DNA from: Bacteroidota bacterium
GTDB lineage: Bacteria; Bacteroidota; Bacteroidia; Bacteroidales; VadinHA17
NCBI GenBank assembly: GCA_015222065.1
Contig: JADFUQ010000194.1
Span: forward strand, 1 to 7,144
DNA: 7,144 nucleotides
Direction: 5' to 3'
Numbering within the stretch: the first letter of the stretch is position 1; the number at the start of each line of letters is the position of its first letter. Below, one piece after another: positions 1 through 4,791 of the stretch. Both the position numbers and the translations under genes were made by a program. Under the pieces are notes generated by a model that was not told the DNA's origin, searched no databases, and saw nothing but the letters and a program-made list of their open reading frames with translations.

Positions 1-97
1 TATGAATATTTAAAAATGTTGAAGATTTTCTACATAATATTTGTTCTTTGCGTGAACCTTTAAAAGTATGCTATTCTAAAATAAACATAAAAAAAAT

Positions 98-1288
98 ATG
101 AAAACTATTGACAATTACGATTTTACAGGGAAAAAGGCAATTATCAGAGTTGATTTTAATGTGCCAATTAATGAAAAGCTTGAGGTTGCTGATGATACAC
201 GGATCAAAGCAGCGTTGCCTACTATAAAAAAGATTCTTTCTTCAGGTGGTGCCACTATTCTAATGTCCCATCTTGGTCGTCCGAAAGGTGAATATGAAGA
301 GAAATTTTCTCTTAAGAATGTAGTACCACGTCTTTCAGAATTACTCGAAACAGAGGTGAAATTTGCAAAAGATTGCATTGGTGATGAAACATCCAAAATT
401 GTAAATGAACTTAAACCCGGAGATGTTCTTTTACTTGAAAACCTTAGATTCCATAAAGAAGAAAAAAGCGGTGAAGAAACATTTGCAAAAAAACTGGCAG
501 ACCTTGCAGATGTGTATGTAAATGATGCTTTTGGCACCGCTCACAGGGCACATGCATCAACCGCTATAATTGCAAAATTCTTCCCCGAAGAAAAAATGTT
601 CGGATATCTTATTGGTAACGAATTAAAAAGTATGGATAAGGTACTGCACCAGCCCGAAAAACCATTTACCGCAATTATGGGAGGTGCTAAAGTGTCTGAT
701 AAGATAGAGGTTATTGAAAACCTGCTTGATAAGGTTGATAACCTGATAATTGGTGGCGGAATGACATACACTTTTATCAAAGCAAGAGGTGGTAAGATCG
801 GAGCCTCCCTTGTTGAAGAAGACAAGCTTGATATGGCAAATGATTTAATAAAAAAAGCTGAAGCAAAAAACGTAAAGCTTTATCTTCCGGTAGATAATGT
901 GATTGCTGATAAATTTGAAAATGATGCAAAAACAGATGAAACTCCTGTTGATGAAGTCCCTGACGGATGGATGGGACTGGATATCGGACAAAAAACAATC
1001 GAAGGATTTTCGGAAGTAATTAAACACTCAGAAACCATCCTGTGGAACGGACCTATGGGAGTATTTGAAATGTCAAGTTTCCAGAACGGTACAGAAACTA
1101 TTGCCAGAATAATTGCCGAAGCAACAGAAAAAGGAGCATATAGTTTGATTGGAGGAGGCGACTCGGTTGCTGCAATCAATAAATATAACCTTAAGGATAA
1201 AGTAAGCTATGTTTCAACCGGGGGTGGTGCTATGCTGGAGTATATTGAAGGGAAAGAATTGCCCGGTGTTAAGGCAATAAGGGAATAG
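98..1288 (+). CDS. pgk: Phosphoglycerate kinase
   Basis: Cytosolic glycolytic enzyme that moves the acyl phosphate of 1,3-bisphosphoglycerate to ADP, giving ATP and 3-phosphoglycerate; it runs in reverse in gluconeogenesis. At 396 residues it has the usual bacterial length and is complete. Visible family motifs are the N-terminal substrate-binding segment RVDFNVP (residues 17-23), SHLGRPKG (57-64), the GGAKVSDK segment in mid-protein, NGPMGVFE (317-324), and the nucleotide-binding GGGDS (352-356) followed by STGGGAMLEY near the C terminus. The ATG at 98 follows an A-rich leader with no Shine-Dalgarno sequence, normal for Bacteroidota, and the reading MKTIDNYDFTGKKAIIRVDFN begins where PGK proteins normally begin. 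It appears monocistronic: the next plus-strand gene is 322 bases away behind its own promoter. Nothing in the active-site motifs looks defective. Confidence 0.99.
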   Translation: MKTIDNYDFTGKKAIIRVDFNVPINEKLEVADDTRIKAALPTIKKILSSGGATILMSHLGRPKGEYEEKFSLKNVVPRLSELLETEVKFAKDCIGDETSKIVNELKPGDVLLLENLRFHKEEKSGEETFAKKLADLADVYVNDAFGTAHRAHASTAIIAKFFPEEKMFGYLIGNELKSMDKVLHQPEKPFTAIMGGAKVSDKIEVIENLLDKVDNLIIGGGMTYTFIKARGGKIGASLVEEDKLDMANDLIKKAEAKNVKLYLPVDNVIADKFENDAKTDETPVDEVPDGWMGLDIGQKTIEGFSEVIKHSETILWNGPMGVFEMSSFQNGTETIARIIAEATEKGAYSLIGGGDSVAAINKYNLKDKVSYVSTGGGAMLEYIEGKELPGVKAIRE

Positions 1289-1416
1289 AGGGACGAAGAA
1301 GCGAAGAGGCGACTGGGAGAGGGGGCGACGAAGAGAAGAGAAGAAGAGAATAATGAATATCGAACAACGAATATTGAATAATGAAGTAAAGCACCAAACG
1401 TGCGTAATCATTATTC
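1289..1416. repeat. Purine-rich, stem-loop-forming intergenic segment after pgk
   Basis: Right after the pgk stop, bases 1289-1350 contain 55 purines in 62 positions on the plus strand, built from GAAGA/GAGG/GGCGA units. Then comes AATATCGAACAACGAATATT (1356-1375), a near-palindrome with one unpaired base. Next is a perfect 9-base inverted repeat, GAATAATGA (1376-1384) with TCATTATTC (1408-1416), enclosing a second small hairpin GCAC-caaac-GTGC (1391-1403). No reading frame with protein-like content covers it. I recall similar sequences as common dispersed intergenic elements in Bacteroidota, but their copy number in this genome cannot be seen here. The stem may help end pgk transcripts, although no T-run follows it. 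Confidence 0.55.
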
Positions 1417-1458
1417 CCTTGTGGATTTTACATTAACATGATATAAATGAAAATCATG

Positions 1459-1476
1459 TATTATGAATAGAATATT
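1459..1476 (+). repeat. Direct repeat of the lipoprotein start region, copy 1
   Basis: TATTATGAATAGAATATT matches 17 of 18 bases of 1607-1624, which contains the lipoprotein's ATG. It ends exactly where the upstream palindrome begins. From its ATG the frame reads MNRIFGQTGC and stops after 17 codons, against MNRILLFS for the real gene. It may be the leftover of a small tandem duplication, or chance in AT-rich DNA. Confidence 0.4.
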
Positions 1477-1490
1477 CGGTCAGACCGGTT
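1477..1490 (+). promoter_or_regulatory. Palindromic operator, upstream copy (overlaps the -33 element)
   Basis: The 11-base core CGGTCAGACCG (1477-1487) has perfect 5-base arms about a single central base, and GTT follows. The site overlaps the TTG at 1489-1491 that serves as the upstream promoter element of the lipoprotein gene. A protein bound here would block sigma factor. Size and symmetry resemble operators of TetR-family dimers, but the regulator's identity is inference and no regulator gene lies in the window. Confidence 0.6.
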
Positions 1491-1521
1491 GTGTAAAAAT
1501 AATCGCTTTTTTCTAATTTTG
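1489..1521 (+). promoter_or_regulatory. Bacteroidota-type promoter for the lipoprotein gene
   Basis: TTG at 1489-1491 is followed after 22 bases by TAATTTTG at 1514-1521, an exact match to the Bacteroidota -7 consensus TAnnTTTG. The spacing is at the upper end of the usual range. Transcription would start near 1528, giving a leader of about 80 bases before the ATG at 1611. The leader contains the second palindrome and a tiny reading frame. Confidence 0.65.
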
Positions 1522-1556
1522 CAGTAAAGTAGATATACATAGTTTAGGATATAATA

Positions 1557-1570
1557 AACCGGTCAGACCG
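1557..1570 (+). promoter_or_regulatory. Palindromic operator, downstream copy (in the 5' leader)
   Basis: AACCGGTCAGACCG contains the same 11-base core CGGTCAGACCG (1560-1570) as the copy at 1477-1487. Its flanking AAC is on the left, whereas the first copy has GTT on the right. The two 14-base sites are therefore inverted copies of each other apart from the central base. Core centres (1482 and 1565) are 83 bases apart, close to eight helical turns, so dimers on both sites would face the same side of the DNA. This site lies about 30-43 bases after the predicted transcription start. Confidence 0.6.
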
Positions 1571-1597
1571 ATGAAAACATTAAAAGGATGCAAATAA
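1571..1597 (+). other. Possible 8-codon leader reading frame
   Basis: An ATG directly abuts the downstream palindrome and opens MKTLKGCK followed by TAA, inside the predicted lipoprotein leader and 13 bases before its ATG. It has no recognisable ribosome binding site and may be chance. It is listed because it sits in the transcript between the promoter and the lipoprotein start. Confidence 0.2.
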
Positions 1598-1606
1598 AAA
1601 CTATAC

Positions 1607-1624
1607 TAATATGAATAGAATATT
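1607..1624 (+). repeat. Direct repeat of the lipoprotein start region, copy 2
   Basis: This copy is TAATATGAATAGAATATT and includes the lipoprotein start codon at 1611. It lies 148 bases after copy 1 (1459-1476) and differs from it at one base. Confidence 0.4.
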
Positions 1625-2150
1625 ATTGTTTTCCGCTTTGTTATTCTTTGCTTTTTCGGGCTGCGAAAAGGAAGAGGGCCCTGATACTTCCGGTGAAGCA
1701 ACCCTGACATCCGGTCGTTTCCTGGAAGGATTAACATATTCAATTTACGGCTTCTCTTTTGAACAGGGTAAGGTGATTAAATATAACCCTGCAGGAGAGG
1801 GAATAATCCCCGATTTTTTTATCCTGCCTAAAACAGAAACCGGGGGACAGCCAACCGGAGCATTGCTTGATAGTCCAAATCAGAATAAATCATTCAGCTT
1901 AACTGCAGAATTCAGTGATTCTTCTCTTGCTCTTCAATATTTCAGCGAGTATAAAAATATTATTGATTCAAATTATGTTTCTCTTGCTGATCCGCTTGAG
2001 GAGAACCAGGTGTGGACTTTTCGTACAGCAGCCAATAAATTCGGCAAAATCCTGATAAAAGAGGTGAAAGTATTTGTTAAAGACACCGAAAACTATGCAG
2101 AGACAACATTCCTCTGGGAATACCAACCAGACGGGTCATTGGAATTTTAA
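1611..2150 (+). CDS. Small putative surface-exposed lipoprotein, function unknown
   Basis: I do not recognise a family. The 179-residue product begins with a lipoprotein signal peptide: MNR, a hydrophobic core (residues 4-15), then FSGC with the lipidated cysteine at residue 18. The residues after it, C-E-K-E-E, fit the C-x-K-(D/E)-(D/E) pattern described as a lipoprotein export signal in Bacteroidota, so display on the outer surface is inferred. The mature part has no transmembrane segment. It is rich in aromatic and beta-strand-like stretches such as GFSFEQGKVIKY and KILIKEVKVFVKD, which suggests a small beta-rich domain, and it ends in PDGSLEF. The ATG is chosen because it immediately precedes the signal peptide. 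The gene has its own consensus promoter flanked by two palindromic operators, so expression is probably repressor-controlled. The next gene starts 118 bases later, beyond a repeat block. Confidence 0.85.
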   Translation: MNRILLFSALLFFAFSGCEKEEGPDTSGEATLTSGRFLEGLTYSIYGFSFEQGKVIKYNPAGEGIIPDFFILPKTETGGQPTGALLDSPNQNKSFSLTAEFSDSSLALQYFSEYKNIIDSNYVSLADPLEENQVWTFRTAANKFGKILIKEVKVFVKDTENYAETTFLWEYQPDGSLEF

Positions 2151-2207
2151 ATCGGTAATATTTATTTGAAAATGTCAGGTTCACTGGAAAATTACTGATT
2201 CAATATC

Positions 2208-2243
2208 CTTTGCGATCTTTGCGTAATCTTTGCGTACTTTGCG
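2208..2243 (+). repeat. Four-copy CTTTGCG repeat block
   Basis: CTTTGCG occurs at 2208-2214, 2217-2223, 2228-2234 and 2237-2243, with unit steps of 9, 11 and 9 bases. A single copy also lies upstream of pgk at 46-52. I recall CTTTGCG strings as frequent intergenic repeats in Bacteroidota. The block lies between the lipoprotein stop and the acyltransferase start and overlaps a TTG-initiated upstream extension of that frame, which it argues against. Its function is unknown. Confidence 0.65.
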
Positions 2244-2268
2244 AGAAATTCTTAATCTTCACTTGCCA

Positions 2269-3255
2269 ATGAATTTAATCAAAGACAAAATATTTAAAAT
2301 TAAATCATCAAAAGATTTTGAAGCCCTGGCACTTGAAGTGTTTCGATACCAGGCAAAAAATAACGAAACCTACTCAAACTATCTCAACCATCTGGGAATT
2401 ATCCCCGGTAATATTCACCAGCTTGACCGGATACCTTTTTTACCCATTGAATTTTTCAAAACTTTTAAAATAATCACAGGGGAAGATGTCACTGGAAAAA
2501 TCTTTACCAGCAGCGGCACAACAGGTTCCGGGACTTCCAAGCATTATGTAACTGATATAAGCTGGTACAGGGAAAGTTTTAATCGTACATTTCAATATTT
2601 CTACGGTAATCCCGAACAATACTGCATACTTGCTTTGCTGCCGTCATATCTTGAAAGAGAAGGTTCATCGCTTATTTACATGATGGATTATCTTATCAGA
2701 AACAGCAAGAATCCAGAAAGCGGTTTTTATCTTGATAAACTTGACGCCCTGTCAGAAAAAATAGTCCGTTTACGTCAACAAGATCAAAAGATCCTGCTTT
2801 TCGGTGTCAGTTTTGCCCTGCTTAACCTGGCAGAAAAATATAAACCGTATCTGTCCGGGCAGATTGTTATGGAAACCGGGGGGATGAAAGGCAAAAGAGA
2901 AGAGATCATCAGGGAAGAGCTGCATGAAATTTTATGTAAAGCATTCAACACAAAAGTGATCCATTCGGAATATGGAATGACAGAGTTATTATCGCAGGCA
3001 TATTCCAAAGGAGAGGGAATTTTTCATACCCCTCCCTGGATAAAGGTACTGATAAGGGACAGCTATGATCCTTTTTTTTATGTTAAGAAAGGACGATCGG
3101 GGGGCATCAATGTAATTGACCTTGCCAATTACAATTCATGCTCATTTATTGAAACCCGGGACCTCGGCCGGCTCCTTCCGGATGGCGGATTTGAGGTTCT
3201 TGGCCGCTTCGATTCAAGCGACGTCAGGGGTTGCAATCTAATGGTGGAAGAATAG
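2269..3255 (+). CDS. LuxE/PaaK-family acyltransferase (acyl-protein synthetase-like)
   Basis: This 328-residue protein resembles the LuxE family, a branch of the adenylate-forming (ANL) superfamily. LuxE activates fatty acids as acyl-adenylates and takes the acyl group onto its own cysteine. Visible motifs are the phosphate-binding loop SSGTTGSGTS (residues 81-90), METGGMKG (201-208) and EYGMTE (234-239), typical of adenylating enzymes, with ETRDLGRL and a short C-terminal tail beyond. Cys322, in RGCNL seven residues from the end, is the best candidate for the acyl-accepting cysteine, since LuxE carries its cysteine near the C terminus; Cys291 is an alternative. The frame can be read from a TTG at 2230, but those 13 codons lie in the CTTTGCG repeat, so the ATG at 2269 is chosen. 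No luxA, luxB, luxC or luxD lies nearby, so a light-producing role is not supported; the substrate is unknown. It converges on the peptidase gene with 8 bases between stops. Confidence 0.88.
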   Translation: MNLIKDKIFKIKSSKDFEALALEVFRYQAKNNETYSNYLNHLGIIPGNIHQLDRIPFLPIEFFKTFKIITGEDVTGKIFTSSGTTGSGTSKHYVTDISWYRESFNRTFQYFYGNPEQYCILALLPSYLEREGSSLIYMMDYLIRNSKNPESGFYLDKLDALSEKIVRLRQQDQKILLFGVSFALLNLAEKYKPYLSGQIVMETGGMKGKREEIIREELHEILCKAFNTKVIHSEYGMTELLSQAYSKGEGIFHTPPWIKVLIRDSYDPFFYVKKGRSGGINVIDLANYNSCSFIETRDLGRLLPDGGFEVLGRFDSSDVRGCNLMVEE

Positions 3256-3263
3256 GGAAAAAT

Positions 3264-4403
3264 TTACAACCCAAGTTTCTCAGCGATTTTCTTTGGTACC
3301 GCATCCTTATGTACTAAAAAAGCAATTGTATGTAATCTCACAAAAGATTCTGACATGTACAGATATCCGCCAAAATCATTACTCTCCGGTCCCCAGGAAT
3401 TTTTCGTCAGGAAATAATAAGTGCCGTTCTTGTCTTTTGCCATCCCTGTAAGATGCATCAGGTGATCATCGGTAACAGTATAATTACCAAACGCTTCTTG
3501 CCGCATTTCCTGAGTTATCCGCTTCTCTTTCCCCGGCTTAACAAAAACCGAATCTTTTACTTCGTCACTCATATTTTCCCAATCGGTTTCAGGAACTATG
3601 GCAACACCATTTTTGTGTGAAAAACCCTTGTCACTCATATCACCGTCCCATGCAACAGAATAACCCGCCTTAATTGCCTTTTTCATCACCTCAATAAGAT
3701 CGTCAACAGGCAGGTTATAGTACTCATCATACGACCAGTTGTCAGGCACTTCAAGCACAAAGCTTTCATAAAATGGCTGGTGGCTGTACGAGGTAAGCTC
3801 GATATAATCATCAGGGTTTATTCCCAGTGTTTTTGCAAAAGATTCAGGGGTATAAGTCTTTCCCTCGTATGTAAAAGAAGCCGGTGCTTCACCAAGATAA
3901 GCATCAAGAACCGAGTAGTATGCATCATTCCAAACAGGGGAAGGGTGCCGGCTTTTTATAACGCCATCAAGCATTCCTTTAAGAACAGTGCTTAGTTCGC
4001 TATGATTATATTTTTCCTGCCCAAAAACCTTCCCTGAATAAACACTTTCCGGAACTATGCCGTTTTCTGCTATCTCATTCAGTACGTCATGAGCCTGACC
4101 ACCCTGGCTAAAATTCGTTTTACCATGGAACCTTACATAATTCATTGCTTTAGTCTTATAAGTATTTCTGATAAAAAACATTTCCGACAGGTCAAACTCC
4201 CCTTTACCCATTCTAATCAATTCAGTCTCAAGAAATGATGTTGTTGCAAAGCACCAGCATGTACCGGTACGATCCTGGCTTTTAACGCTGGTGGTTTTAA
4301 GAATTTTAATTTCTTTAAAATTAAAGTTCTCTTTTTCGATCTTTTGCGCTGATACAACCGGTATCAGCAAAACAAGCAAAATAATTGAAGTGATTTTTTT
4401 CAT
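3264..4403 (-). CDS. Secreted C1-family cysteine peptidase (bleomycin hydrolase/PepC-like)
   Basis: Papain-fold cysteine peptidase of the C1B (aminopeptidase C/bleomycin hydrolase) type, 379 residues from the chosen start. A signal peptide, hydrophobic from residue 4 and ending VVSAQ at about residue 20, predicts export to the periplasm or beyond, unlike the cytosolic PepC of many bacteria. The catalytic set is visible: oxyanion Gln43 and nucleophile Cys49 in QDRTGTCWCFA, His314 in DDHLMHLTGM, and Asn335 in KNSWG. Cys51, two residues after the nucleophile, is unusual because papain-like enzymes mostly have Ala or Ser there. The frame is open further upstream, to a GTG at 4520, but a consensus promoter lies inside that stretch and would start transcripts near 4449, so the long form is unlikely. 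ATG 4421 (six residues longer) is a real alternative to 4403. The substrate is unknown; aminopeptidase activity is inferred from the family. Confidence 0.92.
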   Translation of the reverse strand: MKKITSIILLVLLIPVVSAQKIEKENFNFKEIKILKTTSVKSQDRTGTCWCFATTSFLETELIRMGKGEFDLSEMFFIRNTYKTKAMNYVRFHGKTNFSQGGQAHDVLNEIAENGIVPESVYSGKVFGQEKYNHSELSTVLKGMLDGVIKSRHPSPVWNDAYYSVLDAYLGEAPASFTYEGKTYTPESFAKTLGINPDDYIELTSYSHQPFYESFVLEVPDNWSYDEYYNLPVDDLIEVMKKAIKAGYSVAWDGDMSDKGFSHKNGVAIVPETDWENMSDEVKDSVFVKPGKEKRITQEMRQEAFGNYTVTDDHLMHLTGMAKDKNGTYYFLTKNSWGPESNDFGGYLYMSESFVRLHTIAFLVHKDAVPKKIAEKLGL

Positions 4404-4456
4404 TTTTAAACTTTTTTTCATTGTTTGATCGAATATATTATAATGTATTGGAATTT

Positions 4457-4487
4457 CAAAATTATTCGTTGAAAGATTAATCTCAAA
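4457..4487 (-). promoter_or_regulatory. Bacteroidota-type promoter for the secreted peptidase gene
   Basis: On the minus strand TTTG (4484-4487) is followed after 19 bases by TAATTTTG (4457-4464), an exact TAnnTTTG match at the preferred spacing. Transcription would start near 4449, about 28-46 bases before the two candidate ATG codons at 4421 and 4403. This shows the peptidase is separately transcribed and fixes its start region. Confidence 0.7.
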
Positions 4488-4560
4488 CTCTCTTCCAAAC
4501 ATTGACCGTATCATTTTCACAGAAGTATCTGAACTAACATCAATGATCGTAAGATTTTCA

Positions 4561-4574
4561 AGAGAGAGAGAGAG
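4561..4574. repeat. AG dinucleotide tract, seven units
   Basis: Seven perfect AG units lie between the peptidase promoter and the symporter remnant, outside any convincing gene. Such tracts can gain or lose units by slippage. This one lies about 70 bases upstream of the peptidase promoter's TTTG element, so an effect on expression is possible but not shown. Confidence 0.6.
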
Positions 4575-4602
4575 AAATACAGACCAACCAGCAATTCAAT
4601 AC

Positions 4603-4776
4603 TTAAAACGGTGAATTGTATGTAATCGCAAACAATAACGGCATAAAATCAGCTGTACTTCGGATGTACCTGTTCAATAAAACTCCGACAGTAACAATAA
4701 ACAGGATATAAACAGATACAATTATCCAGTCTATGTTACTAAAATTGGTGAGAAATGAGGATGGATCCAATTTCAC
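4603..4776 (-). pseudogene. Remnant of a sodium:solute symporter (SSS family), N-terminus only
   Basis: A 57-codon frame opens with GTG at 4776 and ends at TAA 4603-4605. It begins KLDPSSFLTNFSNIDWIIVS, has a hydrophobic helix (VSVYILFIVTVGVLL, residues 20-34) and continues NRYIRSTADFM. This is the layout of the first transmembrane helix of SSS transporters: a short extracytoplasmic N-terminus, DWIIV-type helix entry, a basic end, then ADF, normally followed by a glycine-rich V/A-G-G-R segment. Here the similarity stops after ADFM; PLLFAITYNSPF and a stop follow, where roughly 450-550 more residues are expected. It starts 15 bases after the GH109-like gene's stop, on the same strand and in the same frame, so it was probably the next gene of that operon. 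A functional single-helix small protein is the alternative. The family call comes from pattern recognition only. Confidence 0.68.
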
Positions 4777-4791
4777 AGGTAGTTTTAAAGA

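Noticed and set aside
19..50. Possible pgk promoter (TTG at 19-21 with a TTTG at 40-43 or 47-50)
   Set aside because: Neither combination gives TAnnTTTG at proper spacing: TAATATTTG has one base too many and a 13-base spacer, and GTTCTTTG lacks the TA.
541..825. Antisense open frame within pgk
   Set aside because: It is the complement of a strongly conserved gene, the translation has no recognisable family features, and no promoter is evident.
2230..2268. TTG-initiated 13-codon extension of the LuxE-like protein
   Set aside because: These codons lie in the CTTTGCG repeat block and the family-like sequence begins at the ATG at 2269.
4261..4270. Perfect 10-base palindrome GTACCGGTAC
   Set aside because: It falls inside the peptidase coding region at the active-site codons, so codon constraints explain it, and it is not repeated in any gap.
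4404..4520. N-terminal extension of the secreted peptidase to a GTG at 4520
   Set aside because: It would place 39 residues before a clean signal peptide, and a consensus promoter (4457-4487) lies inside the stretch.
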